Below, piece after piece: positions 25,521 to 33,963 of a stretch of 53,978 bases of DNA. The stretch covers positions 1-53,978 of the IMG/VR virus record IMGVR_UViG_3300035703_004045. The stretch is one strand, 5' to 3'. The notes under the pieces are model-generated. The model was not told the DNA's origin and did not search any database. It was given only the letters and a program-made list of their open reading frames with translations. Each line of letters begins with the position of its first letter. The first letter of the stretch is position 1. This DNA is from a virus. The position numbers were made by a program, and so were the translations under genes.

Positions 25521-27043
25521 GGTTGCGCCTTGTCGGTATGGGGTGTCTCTTTTGCACTGGAATGTGGCATTGCATTGCGATTGGGCTCGGCACTGCCTCC
25601 GTCTTTGGAGGTGTAGCGCGGGTCTGAATCAAAGATCAGCCCGAGTCCGTCGGCACGCAGGTTGTCGGCAGCGATTTCGCGGTCCACGTCTTCGGCGTCG
25701 TAGCCATTGGCAGAAATCGCTTCAGACCGACTCATCAGCCCGGCGCGAATTGCCAGTAGCATCGCTTTGAACTCTTTTTCTGGGTCGACCCACTGCCAGC
25801 CTTGCGGAATCCATTTGGCCGCTAGGTACTGGCGCCGACGCGCCACGCCACCGCGGGCAAAGCCGGGAGCGACCAGCGCACCACTGAGCACAGCTTGTTT
25901 CATCCATGCCGCCCAGACTGGGCGACACAGCTGGTGCACCAGCACGCCATGCTGCACCATCTCGCAGCGCCGACGAAACTCCAGCATGCCAGCCCGGATG
26001 CTCGAATAGTTCACCCCGGTCAAATCTCCGGTCAGCTGCTCATAGGTGATGCCAATTGCCGCAGCCACCGCCCGAAACTGGGCGCGCAAGAACTCGCCAT
26101 AGGAACCACCGACATCGGCCGGATCGGAGAACTTGATATCTTCACCCGGCTCTAAAATCTGCATAGTGCCCGGTTCCAGTCCTGCCAATGCCACGCCGTT
26201 GCTGTTGGGCAGACCTTCGCCGAGCAGGTTGTCTTCCAGACCCTGTCGTGTCACAAACCCGGCAAACATGGCAGCAGTTTTTTTGCGTACCAGCTCCGCG
26301 TCGTCGTACTGATCCAACTCGTTGAGCTTGACCAGTGCCCGCGCCAACCAAGGCTCGCCCCGAATCTGCCCCGGGCGCAATACCCGGTACAGGTGAATGA
26401 TGTCAGCGGCAGGGATGCGCACCGTTTGCAGTCCCCCTTGACCCGACATCGGTGCCAGGGCTCCGTCTTCGGGGTGGGAGCGGTACAGGTGGTAGGCGAC
26501 ACGCCGCCCCATGGTATCGAATTCAATGCCAGAACGGATCACATTGCCCGAATCCAGATCGCGGTTCAGGTGCAGTGGTAAGTGCTCCGGCTCAATGAGT
26601 TGCAGTTGCAGCGGTACCGACAAGCCATCTTCGATGCGGCGCGGACGCAGGCGAATCAGGCATTCGCCGCCTTCGAGCATGGCGCGACACGCCAATGCCT
26701 GTAAACCATAGAAGTCCGTCTGACCGGCAGCGTCGGCTTCCTCGACCCAATCGCGCCACAGGGTTTGCACGGCTGCTTTAAAAGTGTCATCGCTGGCCAG
26801 ACTTTGCGGTTTGATGCCAGTGCCGACCGCATTGGCCACAAAGGCTTCGATCCCTGATTGTGCCCAGGCGTTGCGACGCACCAGATCGCGGCTTTTGCTG
26901 CGCAAGTCCGAGTGCGAGGCCAGCATGGCAGAGACTGCCCCGGGGTTGCCCGGCATCCAGGCCTGGGCACGCGCGCCGCGACCAGCAGCTTCATGCACCG
27001 GGGTCTGACCAAACAGGCTGCGGATAGTTTGGTACCAAGCCAT
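25517..27043 (-). CDS. Portal protein (lambda gpB-type)
   Basis: This is a 508-residue portal protein of the lambda gpB family, close to the usual length (about 530). Signature stretches are the start MAWYQTIRSLFGQ, DLVRRNAWAQSGIEAFVANAVGTGIKP, HLYRVLRPGQIRGEPW and the wing/stem segment FSDPADVGGSYGEFLRAQFRAVA. It forms the dodecameric vertex for DNA entry and terminase docking. The gpW gene upstream meets it at one base, and the protease gene overlaps it by 4 nt. Confidence 0.93.
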   Translation of the reverse strand: MAWYQTIRSLFGQTPVHEAAGRGARAQAWMPGNPGAVSAMLASHSDLRSKSRDLVRRNAWAQSGIEAFVANAVGTGIKPQSLASDDTFKAAVQTLWRDWVEEADAAGQTDFYGLQALACRAMLEGGECLIRLRPRRIEDGLSVPLQLQLIEPEHLPLHLNRDLDSGNVIRSGIEFDTMGRRVAYHLYRSHPEDGALAPMSGQGGLQTVRIPAADIIHLYRVLRPGQIRGEPWLARALVKLNELDQYDDAELVRKKTAAMFAGFVTRQGLEDNLLGEGLPNSNGVALAGLEPGTMQILEPGEDIKFSDPADVGGSYGEFLRAQFRAVAAAIGITYEQLTGDLTGVNYSSIRAGMLEFRRRCEMVQHGVLVHQLCRPVWAAWMKQAVLSGALVAPGFARGGVARRRQYLAAKWIPQGWQWVDPEKEFKAMLLAIRAGLMSRSEAISANGYDAEDVDREIAADNLRADGLGLIFDSDPRYTSKDGGSAEPNRNAMPHSSAKETPHTDKAQP

Positions 27044-27264
27044 CAGAAGCCCTTGTGGGTGAAGAGTCGAATCTGGCGGGGTGCACCCGGCCAGATGCCG
27101 GTGGCACTGGCTTGCTCCGACAAACCACGCCGCACTTCACGAATCGCTTGGCGCAGTTCTTCGACGGAACGGTATTCCACGGTTTTATCGCCAAACGACA
27201 CGCGCCGTTCGCCTTGGGCCAGGGCAGCCTGCAAGGCCTGCAGTTGGGCATCGGTGTAGGACAT
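27043..27264 (-). CDS. gpW-type head-tail joining protein
   Basis: This is a 73-residue gpW-family protein: MSYTDAQLQALQAALAQGERRV followed by FGDKTVEYRSVEELRQAIREV. It joins head and tail after packaging. Its stop shares a base with the portal start (TAATG). It is the usual small gene ahead of the portal in lambda-like phages. Confidence 0.88.
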   Translation of the reverse strand: MSYTDAQLQALQAALAQGERRVSFGDKTVEYRSVEELRQAIREVRRGLSEQASATGIWPGAPRQIRLFTHKGF

Positions 27265-27331
27265 AAGCTCTCTTTCTTTGCAAGGTAATGGGTCAACGGT
27301 GATGGGGCAAGCCTTATGGCAAATGGGGGGC

Positions 27332-27766
27332 TCAGCGCCACACCGTCAGGTGCAATTCCAGCGGATCAACAGCCAAGCCAAGCAGCGAAGTGCAGCGCAG
27401 CTCCAGGTAGTGCTGCATTTGCGTACCCGTAATGCGGGTACTGGTGGCTGCTACCCAAGGAATCAGCCCCGCATGCTGACCCTGTGCATGCCAGCCGTAG
27501 TGCGTATCGGGCATTTGTGTATCAAAGTAGATCTGGTAGCGACCCACGCCCAGGCGTTTGACCTTGCGCACGTTGAAGGTTCCGAGTAATTCCAGTGCAG
27601 GGGTAGGCTGGGTCTTGGATTTATCCTTTGCTTTACCGTTATCCTTTCCCCGATAAGCAAAGCTGACCCAGGCTTTGGCCAGTCCGCCGTGGTTGGCATC
27701 GATCCGGGTTTTAAGCTCCTGCGCCACACAGCAGGCCAGCGCACTGACGTTTTGCACCAGCGTCAT
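27332..27766 (-). CDS. Phage structural protein, unrecognised
   Basis: This 144-residue protein lies between gpW and the terminase genes. It shows LGTFNVRKVKRLGVGRYQIYF and HYGWHAQG, a beta-rich pattern that resembles the C-terminal domain of fibre-like proteins. It overlaps the upstream 170-residue gene by 4 nt and is probably translated with it. I have no family name. A virion or assembly role is inferred from position. Confidence 0.5.
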   Translation of the reverse strand: MTLVQNVSALACCVAQELKTRIDANHGGLAKAWVSFAYRGKDNGKAKDKSKTQPTPALELLGTFNVRKVKRLGVGRYQIYFDTQMPDTHYGWHAQGQHAGLIPWVAATSTRITGTQMQHYLELRCTSLLGLAVDPLELHLTVWR

Positions 27767-28275
27767 ACCGCACTCTCCAGGGTTTGCTCAAAGATGGCCA
27801 CAAAGTCGGCGTCCAAGTCACCGATCTGCGCCAACGACACGGCACCAATGTTCTGTCGGGCCTGTTGTTGCTGCGCCGGGGTCAAGTTTTGCTGAGCATC
27901 AAACCGCACGCGCTGGTTTAAGCTCAACAGCAGTGCTTGCATGCCGGTCTGGTCGTTCAGCAGTGCATCTTGCAGCGCTTGGAAGGTTTCCAGTGCGTTT
28001 TCGGTACCGTTGAGCAGTTCGGTTTTAAGGCTGCGCAGCAAGTCACTGACTTTGCTGGCAGACAGCGCAGTACTGCTGGCTTCGAGATCGGTGTCATCAA
28101 TGAACGCCATCTCACCCAGAGTCTGGATGCGCTGCTGCAAAGCATTGATGGCGGCAACTATGCTCTGTTTCTCATCGGTGCCTAATTCGCTCAAGGCGCC
28201 GATCTGGCTGTGGATGGTTTTAAATTCCGAAGCGAGGCGCAGTACCAGCGATTCGAGGCGTGCATGTAAACTCAT
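27763..28275 (-). CDS. Coiled-coil phage structural protein
   Basis: This is a 170-residue protein, helical and coiled-coil-rich over most of its length (SIVAAINALQQRIQTLGEMAF, LKTELLNGTENALETFQALQDA), followed by QNLTPAQQQQARQNIGAVS. That last motif is common in phage tail-fibre and structural proteins. AGGAG lies before the ATG at 28275, and a longer start at 28296 is less likely. It overlaps the next gene by 4 nt. It could be a fibre-like protein or a head accessory. Confidence 0.5.
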   Translation of the reverse strand: MSLHARLESLVLRLASEFKTIHSQIGALSELGTDEKQSIVAAINALQQRIQTLGEMAFIDDTDLEASSTALSASKVSDLLRSLKTELLNGTENALETFQALQDALLNDQTGMQALLLSLNQRVRFDAQQNLTPAQQQQARQNIGAVSLAQIGDLDADFVAIFEQTLESAV

Positions 28276-28316
28276 GGGGCAACTCCTAAGGGTCAAGGGT
28301 TAAAAAGTAAGGAAGT

Positions 28317-28336
28317 AAAAAAGGCACCGCAGTGCC
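28317..28336 (-). terminator. Hairpin terminator after the terminase large subunit
   Basis: On the minus strand GGCAC-TGCG-GTGCC is followed by six T. It lies 18 nt after the terminase stop codon and before the 170-residue gene. It could separate or attenuate terminase from head-gene transcription. Confidence 0.65.
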
Positions 28337-28353
28337 TGAATAAAAAACTCGTG

Positions 28354-31300
28354 CTACTGACGTTTGAGCCAACTACTGCGAATCACCCGTCGACTTGGGG
28401 TGGTTGCTAACGTGTTGTTGCTCTTTGTTTCGCTGTTTGCATGGATCTCCAGCGAGACATTGGTGGTACTGGGTGCACTCGCTGCCATCGGGGGCGCAAT
28501 ACCCAACTGCTGTTCGAGTTCGCGCCAGTGGCGTTCTTCGAAACGGTCCAGTCCGACATTGCTGGCAGCTGCCCGGGCGTAGACGTAGCAATTGCCAGCA
28601 ATCATCATCTTTCCTGCTCGGCGCACCACCAAGGTGCCATTAGGAACGGTTGCGCAATAGACCATTCCACAATAATCCCGCTCCTTGACCATGAACTTTC
28701 TGTTCTTACCGTCAAGTGCCGCGCTCTTTCGGCCATTGTTTTCACGGACGTGATATTGAGGCAAGGTGACATTGCCGCTGTCCCCTCGAATTGACCAGCC
28801 ATTGGTCAATCGCATCGTTACGCTGGGGCTACCACCGAGTTTAAAAAATAACTCTGCAATATCATCGGCCAAGAGTTTGCTGGTCGTTGCATAACTGCGG
28901 TATCCGTTTTGAATCCAGCCATCACCAGCAACCGCGCCGTTGAGGAACGCAGCAATCACATCCTTGTCCGCATTCTTGATCCATTGTGGAACCCTTTTTT
29001 CATGACAAAGACCAGGGCATTCGCGTTGGATGTAGTCATAGAGTTGTTTGCAGCTGATCGTTGCATAGGTGTCAGTCCAATGCCAAAGCCAGGGAAGTCG
29101 CTCAAGCAACTCGGTGATACGAGCTCTTCCTTCAGGTTTCTTTTGTGCAATCAACACTGCACGCAAAACACTGTTCCCTGCAACCGTAATTCGACTAGAG
29201 CCCTCGGCCACATACCAGCCAAGAAATTCAGCAAACGTCTTGGCGCACACCCTGCACTGAGGATGAATAACGTTCGTGCTTCTTTGCTTCACACTGGCAG
29301 GAATCGTTACCGCTATTATTTTATTACCTTGCCAATTCGCCAAGATTTTTATGCTGTGATGAATCGTCAGGTCTTTCGCTAAGGTGATTTCTGGCGGAAC
29401 ATCAAACCGCCATTTGCCGACGCTTCTATCAAATACCTTTTTGTAGGTCACCATGCGGTGATTGGGTGTCACGGAAAAATTCAGTCGTGTACCGCATACA
29501 GTCAACATCGGACCCTTGTAGTGCCGCGAGATTAGGGCCAGAGGTGATTGGTACTCAATCGAATCGGTGTTTAAATTGACTGTGGCCAAGATCTCACCAT
29601 GGCTTAAATCCGCGAACTTTTTCCAACCGGTGTAGGTCAACACTTCAGTTTGTGAATCAAAGCAGTCCAAACCCTCGTTCCTCTCGCGCATTTTTTGCCA
29701 TTCGCGGTGGGCAAAGCCATTGCGGTCGTGCCGCGTGATCAGGCTCTCGGCGCACAATTGCTGCACATACTCGGCATCGACTTTCGGTAGATGCACATAA
29801 CCTGCCGGGTAGATTGGGGTCGAGCCATCAGACCCCACGTCCGCCGCTTTGCGCAGGTTGTTGTAGAACTCCATTTTTGCCATACCGACAGCTACTGCGT
29901 AAAGCTTGATGCCACGGCGCAGTTTCTTGCCGCCTTGGGTGACATCGACTGCCGTGGGCGTGCCAATCAGCGCCGCTGCGCCCATGGCACCACTGCGCAC
30001 GCCTTTGACTGGCATCAGGCGCGGGTCATGGCAGCGCCGGGCAAAGGCATACGCCTCTTGCGTTGCAAAACCGGTATCGAGTGCCATACGTGCCAGTGGC
30101 ATCACAGCACCACTGGCATGGCTCCAGCGCTCAGCCAGCAGTTCTGCCAAACGCTGCCACACCGCCTCGCGCGCACTGTCGCCCATCAGAACCCGGTGTT
30201 CGACCAACCAACTCTCTTTGCCGCGACCAAAAGCCCAGATGGAGACTTCAATCCGGTCTTTCTGCACGTCAGCACCTGCCACCAGCAGCAAGCCGCCCAA
30301 GGGCACCGTACCGATTCTGAAGTCCTCGCGCCGCTCCAGCAGCCGTTGCCAGTCCGGTGCTTCGCCTTCTTCCAGCCAGGTTTCGCCCAGTTCGGTGTTT
30401 TTGAAGGTTTTGATGGCAGCAGCGGAACCCGCTTCCTTGCTGACCGCGCTCTCCCAGGCTGCGGCCACATCGCGCCAGCTACGCCATCCGACCGGGCTGT
30501 ACAAAGAGGACAAGTGAAACCCAGCGGTCTTTTTGCGTCCTTTGCTGTTGGTAGCAGACGCTTGATCGACCATGCTGCGCCATTGGCCGAGTTCGAGCAT
30601 TCGGGTCTTGTGGTGCTCGGCAATCGGTTGTTCGCAGGACTCGCAGACATAGGCTGCAGTCTCTGGTTTGGATTTTTCCCAGCGTAATTGTTCAAAGCGT
30701 AGCCATTGACGGTGGTCGCAGTGCGGGCAGGGCACAAAGTAGCGACGTTGGTCGCTGGCTTCGTACTCGCGCTCAATCGCCGACACCCCCGAGATGGTCG
30801 GGGTCGACACGATAAATATCTTGCGCCGGTTAAAGGTACGGGTGCGGGCTTCGGCCAGCGAAATCGCATCGCCTTCGCCTTCCACATCCAGCGGATAACC
30901 GTCCACCTCGTCCAGAAATAAATAGCGCACCGGCATGGAGCGTAAACCGACAGCGCTATTGGCACCGGTCATGACCAGCACGCCACCCCTGAACTCTTTG
31001 GAAAGAATGGTATTGCCAGAATCACGCGATCGGGCAGGGGAGATCAGTTCACGCAGCGCTGTCGATTCTTCAATCAAAGGGTCGATCCGTTGCTTAGAGT
31101 TGCGCTTGGCCATGTCTACCGTCGGCCAAACCGCCATCATGGGGCCAGGTGCATGGTGAATCACGTAGCCAACCCAGTTGCTGCCCATCTCGGTGTTGTG
31201 GGTTGGAATCCAGCCCTTGCCGCATAAAAACAGGTGTGATGGAGAATCCACAGCGATGCAGCGAACCGGCACCGACTCGACGGGTCGAATGGCGACGATT

Positions 31301-32544
31301 GCGCGTCTGCGACTTTTCCAAAGACGGCCATTTTCAATAGAGCGCATACGCTGGACTTTTCTCTCCAGACGAAACATGGCTTCTTCACGGTAGGCTGTCC
31401 ACGACACCCTCCAAGCACTTTGACTCAAAGATGGCCTGTCCTGGATAAGCTTTTCCTTGGCCGGACTGCGGTAAACCACGGGTTTGTAGCCCAGGCTACG
31501 CAGCAGCTCAACCATGGAGTCAATCAGCTTTCGATCTGTATTTCCAAACTCGCATCGTTTTCCATCCGGCGTGATGGATCCATCACTGTCCATCAAGCCG
31601 CGAACCAGCTCCAGTCGTTGGTTACGCCCAGCGCGCAAGTACGCATAGGGAACATGCTTGTTGCACAGGAGATCCAGTTTTCTCAAAAGTACAGAAAAAC
31701 GCGACGAACCGCAATCAGCGTGTGCCACACCTTCTTCGTCGACAACCCTAAACGTTGGGTCGATGACAACATTTGCGCACTTACCCTTGCGCCATTTCGG
31801 CAGTCGAAACAGCGCATCTACACCGCAATCAGCAAGGTGTCTGACGATGTCAGTGTCGTCTTCGTGAACGCTGATATGGTTCATCCATGCTGACCCATCG
31901 CCCAGCCACAAGCCTAAAAGGTAGGGGTGAATAGCCAGTGGACGATCTGGCAATTCAACTGGATCGCAAACATCCACTGAATAGCGCCAGCGCTTACCGT
32001 TTGTAAATCTTTCACGTCCAACCATGTCTCCGGTGGTCTTAATTCCAGACTTCATTCCGGCGTAGCTATATTCCCAAACTGGCCAACGATGGTCGCTATC
32101 GCAAACTACCGTTTCGCCATCTTCAAACTCGATCTCGTAGCATGGACGGTCGTTCCAAATTTCGGAGATGCCAATTACTCGGGTGGGCCATCCATCGGAG
32201 CCAAATACGTAGGAGCCTTCCGTAATTTCACCCATGGTCGTCCAACCAGTGGGCGTTGGCACAGGCGTTGACAGAGCTAGCGGTGCCCCGAGCTGCGCCG
32301 CCTTCATGAACACCACCCGTTCCACCGGCGAGTTGGGTGAGAGACAGTCCATAATCTCTTTCAGGTACGGCGTGCGACTGGTACGCCAGCGCCCGGGTTC
32401 CGCTGAGGCTTTGCTGGACAGCATGCGGTGCTGATCCGACCACTCGGAAACCGACAGCATCGGGTCCGGGGTCAGGCCATCGCGCCAAGCGCGCTCTATT
32501 TCGCTTGCGCCTTCGTAGTCATGGGTATCGTTTTCGGAATTCAT
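28354..32544 (-). CDS. Terminase large subunit (gpA-type) with two in-frame inteins
   Basis: This is a 1396-residue precursor of a DNA-packaging ATPase/nuclease of the gpA type. The spliced protein would have about 675 residues. The extein parts hold the Walker A motif split as KAAQLGA (81-87) and TE (451-452), a Walker B FLDEVD (543-548), two CxxC pairs (606/609, 634/637), the nuclease region GADV around 758-760 and LALDTG-like 821-824, and the LDC motif near 959-961/1319. Intein 1 occupies residues 88-450 and intein 2 occupies residues 961-1318. Joining the exteins gives QLGATE and LDCYVYARAAAS, both normal for this family. The small subunit gene overlaps the start by 4 nt. A terminator follows. 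Confidence 0.95.
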   Translation of the reverse strand: MNSENDTHDYEGASEIERAWRDGLTPDPMLSVSEWSDQHRMLSSKASAEPGRWRTSRTPYLKEIMDCLSPNSPVERVVFMKAAQLGAPLALSTPVPTPTGWTTMGEITEGSYVFGSDGWPTRVIGISEIWNDRPCYEIEFEDGETVVCDSDHRWPVWEYSYAGMKSGIKTTGDMVGRERFTNGKRWRYSVDVCDPVELPDRPLAIHPYLLGLWLGDGSAWMNHISVHEDDTDIVRHLADCGVDALFRLPKWRKGKCANVVIDPTFRVVDEEGVAHADCGSSRFSVLLRKLDLLCNKHVPYAYLRAGRNQRLELVRGLMDSDGSITPDGKRCEFGNTDRKLIDSMVELLRSLGYKPVVYRSPAKEKLIQDRPSLSQSAWRVSWTAYREEAMFRLERKVQRMRSIENGRLWKSRRRAIVAIRPVESVPVRCIAVDSPSHLFLCGKGWIPTHNTEMGSNWVGYVIHHAPGPMMAVWPTVDMAKRNSKQRIDPLIEESTALRELISPARSRDSGNTILSKEFRGGVLVMTGANSAVGLRSMPVRYLFLDEVDGYPLDVEGEGDAISLAEARTRTFNRRKIFIVSTPTISGVSAIEREYEASDQRRYFVPCPHCDHRQWLRFEQLRWEKSKPETAAYVCESCEQPIAEHHKTRMLELGQWRSMVDQASATNSKGRKKTAGFHLSSLYSPVGWRSWRDVAAAWESAVSKEAGSAAAIKTFKNTELGETWLEEGEAPDWQRLLERREDFRIGTVPLGGLLLVAGADVQKDRIEVSIWAFGRGKESWLVEHRVLMGDSAREAVWQRLAELLAERWSHASGAVMPLARMALDTGFATQEAYAFARRCHDPRLMPVKGVRSGAMGAAALIGTPTAVDVTQGGKKLRRGIKLYAVAVGMAKMEFYNNLRKAADVGSDGSTPIYPAGYVHLPKVDAEYVQQLCAESLITRHDRNGFAHREWQKMRERNEGLDCFDSQTEVLTYTGWKKFADLSHGEILATVNLNTDSIEYQSPLALISRHYKGPMLTVCGTRLNFSVTPNHRMVTYKKVFDRSVGKWRFDVPPEITLAKDLTIHHSIKILANWQGNKIIAVTIPASVKQRSTNVIHPQCRVCAKTFAEFLGWYVAEGSSRITVAGNSVLRAVLIAQKKPEGRARITELLERLPWLWHWTDTYATISCKQLYDYIQRECPGLCHEKRVPQWIKNADKDVIAAFLNGAVAGDGWIQNGYRSYATTSKLLADDIAELFFKLGGSPSVTMRLTNGWSIRGDSGNVTLPQYHVRENNGRKSAALDGKNRKFMVKERDYCGMVYCATVPNGTLVVRRAGKMMIAGNCYVYARAAASNVGLDRFEERHWRELEQQLGIAPPMAASAPSTTNVSLEIHANSETKSNNTLATTPSRRVIRSSWLKRQ
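28591..29664 (-). other. Intein 2 of the terminase (class 1, LAGLIDADG-type)
   Basis: This in-frame insertion of 358 residues (961-1318) begins with Cys1 (CFDSQTEVLT), has a block-B SVTPNHR, LAGLIDADG-like FLGWYVAEG (about 1107-1115) and FLNGAVAGDGW (about 1200-1210), and ends VRRAGKMMIAGN, followed by Cys +1. The penultimate residue is Gly instead of the usual His. Cys1 and the Asn-Cys junction mark a class 1 intein. The region looks more AT-rich than the flanking terminase. The endonuclease motifs look degenerate. Confidence 0.9.
31195..32283 (-). other. Intein 1 of the terminase (class 3-like, LAGLIDADG-type) inside Walker A
   Basis: This is an in-frame insertion of 363 residues (88-450). 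It starts with Pro (PLALSTPVPTPTGW), so it lacks the N-terminal Cys/Ser/Thr nucleophile. Candidate WCT residues of class 3 inteins are present: Trp154 in DHRWPVW, Cys429 in VRCI and Thr448 in IPTHN, with terminal His-Asn and Thr +1. LAGLIDADG motifs are LLGLWLGDGS (209-218) and LVRGLMDSDG (313-322). It splits the packaging ATPase's P-loop, so only the spliced protein could bind ATP there. Confidence 0.9.
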
Positions 32545-33092
32545 GCGTCCACGCTCACCGTTAAGTTTCCTAATTCCTGCAAGTGCTCGCGTACCGCGTT
32601 TTCCAGTGCCACGTGCATGGTATGGGCATCCAATTCCAACTTGGCAGCCATTTGGGCTGAAACCCGGGCTGGCCAGTTCAGCCAGGCATCACGTTCACTG
32701 CGTGCCAGTTTGAATACATGGGCTATGGCTTGCGGCCGATTGATCAGTTCGCCCTTGAGCCGAGCCAATCGCACCTTGTTGGTTTGCGCCTTGACCACTT
32801 CGTTGACCGTGCGGGCTTGTAGCAGTGAGGTGCCCCCGCCAGCCAAACCGGTGTTGGATGAGGTACCCGCTTTGTCAGTAGCGATATCAGGTTCTCGAAC
32901 CTTCACCCTGACAGCGTCTTGCTGCGTTCCGGTTTTAGGGGCACTGGTGTTGCGAACCCATTGGGCATCGGCGGCATCGGTGTCTATGGTGCCATCGGCC
33001 AGGGTCTGGATGCGACCGCTGCGGATGGCTTTATGGACTGCGGTGTCGGTCACCCCGCGGTGACGGGCGTAGGCGCGAATCGAGAGTCCCAT
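32541..33092 (-). CDS. Terminase small subunit (Nu1-like)
   Basis: This 183-residue protein has an N-terminal winged helix-turn-helix (MGLSIRAYARHRGVTDTAVHKAIRSGRI), a linker and a helical C-terminus (VFKLARSERDAWLNWPARVSAQMAAKLEL). That is the layout of terminase small subunits that recognise the packaging site. It overlaps the large subunit by 4 nt (ATGA). It is the first gene of the late operon, preceded by a promoter-like sequence at 33148-33177. No strong Shine-Dalgarno is seen before the ATG. Confidence 0.85.
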   Translation of the reverse strand: MGLSIRAYARHRGVTDTAVHKAIRSGRIQTLADGTIDTDAADAQWVRNTSAPKTGTQQDAVRVKVREPDIATDKAGTSSNTGLAGGGTSLLQARTVNEVVKAQTNKVRLARLKGELINRPQAIAHVFKLARSERDAWLNWPARVSAQMAAKLELDAHTMHVALENAVREHLQELGNLTVSVDA

Positions 33093-33147
33093 GGCTGGTG
33101 TAGGTTTTCATGGCAAGGAGGTTTTTGTATCAACGTCAAACCGTGGC

Positions 33148-33177
33148 TTTATAGCCAATACCGAGGCAAAGATTCAA
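33148..33177 (-). promoter_or_regulatory. Candidate leftward late promoter
   Basis: On the minus strand TTGAAT (33177-33172) and TATAAA (33153-33148) are 18 bp apart, a fair sigma-70 pattern about 55 bp ahead of the terminase small-subunit start. It shares the intergenic region with the rightward small-gene cluster. Confidence 0.45.
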
Positions 33178-33194
33178 ATCAATTCCGCAATCAG

Positions 33195-33235
33195 CTTGGC
33201 TTGTGAAGCAAACAGCGCGTTACTAGAGGTGTCGC
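33195..33235 (+). repeat. Conserved intergenic element, copy 1
   Basis: CTTGGCTT, 11 bp, AGCGCGTT, then ACTAGAGG and TCGC. This copy ends 29 bp before the ATG of the 119-residue gene. The two octamers keep the 11-bp spacing in all five copies in the window (33195, 33654, 34565, 34874 and 51726). TTGGCT and GTTACT are 17 bp apart, so the element could hold a weak promoter. The 11-bp core forms a small hairpin in some copies. Confidence 0.85.
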
Positions 33236-33264
33236 GATTGACGACTAACGAAAGGAAAAACGCA

Positions 33265-33624
33265 ATGACTAGCATGACCATCACGATTGAACGCACCCCC
33301 CGCACCATTGAACTCAACGACAGCACTTTGCAAGTGACCGAGCTGGGTGTGAGCTTACCCTTCTCACGCAAGCCTTGTAACTTGAGCAAATTGGGCGGAG
33401 GCACACCGAGCAAGGTGCTGATTACTGAAACCCGCGAGATGACCCCGGCAGAGTTTGATGGGTTTGCATCCAGCCTGCTGCGCTCACGCCCCTGGCTCGC
33501 AGGACGCGGGGGTACTTTGCTTGAAGGCACCTTGTGCGTTGAGGTTTGCGCGCCGGGTCGACCCACGCTGTACATCAATCCTGAAGGTGGTGATTACGCC
33601 CGCTACGTCGCACGTCTGGGTTAA
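33265..33624 (+). CDS. Small phage protein, unrecognised
   Basis: This is a 119-residue protein with an N-terminal beta-rich part (MTSMTITIERTPRTIELND, LQVTELGVSLPFSRK) and a C-terminal TLCVEVCAPGRPTLYINPEGG. I do not recognise a family. The start at 33265 has an upstream AAGGA. The reading frame stays open further upstream through the repeat element but lacks a good start there. It is the first gene of the rightward small-gene cluster. Confidence 0.6.
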   Translation: MTSMTITIERTPRTIELNDSTLQVTELGVSLPFSRKPCNLSKLGGGTPSKVLITETREMTPAEFDGFASSLLRSRPWLAGRGGTLLEGTLCVEVCAPGRPTLYINPEGGDYARYVARLG

Positions 33625-33653
33625 AGATTTATTTGAGTCAGAGGCTAAATTGA

Positions 33654-33694
33654 CTTGGCTTCTGAAGCAAACAGCGCGTTACTAGAGGCATCGC
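33654..33694 (+). repeat. Conserved intergenic element, copy 2
   Basis: CTTGGCTT at 33654, AGCGCGTT at 33673, then ACTAGAGG and ATCGC. It sits 22 bp ahead of the DUF6900-type gene. This copy carries the self-complementary GCTTCTGAAGC in the spacer. Confidence 0.85.
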
Positions 33695-33716
33695 AACAAA
33701 CAAACCTGAGATTGAA

Positions 33717-33926
33717 ATGAACACCAGCATTGAACAGATTTTTACCCTGATCGCCCAAAAGCATCTCTCCATTGAGACCTTGGAAACACGCCACGCGGAT
33801 CGGCTGGATTTCCACGATGTCGCAGTCTGGAATCTGCGAGAAGCCCTGCAAGCAGCCTTTATGGCCGGAGCTGAGTTGGGTGCGCGCATGCCAAAGCCAA
33901 CCGAGTCAGAAATTGCCAACATTTAA
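33717..33926 (+). CDS. DUF6900-like small phage protein
   Basis: This 69-residue protein matches the DUF6900 pattern: LSIETLETRHADRLDFHDVA followed by VWNLREALQAAF and an AGAELG tail. Its function is unknown; such proteins are common in prophage small-gene clusters. It lies downstream of repeat copy 2 and 37 nt ahead of the DUF3489 gene, so the two may be co-transcribed. Confidence 0.72.
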   Translation: MNTSIEQIFTLIAQKHLSIETLETRHADRLDFHDVAVWNLREALQAAFMAGAELGARMPKPTESEIANI

Positions 33927-33963
33927 AACCACTTGAAACCACTTTTTTAAATAGGAGCATCAC

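Noticed and set aside
33091-33264. Open frame upstream of the 119-residue gene through the repeat element.
   Set aside because: It has no convincing start with a ribosome-binding site, while 33265 has AAGGA and the element recurs outside coding frames.
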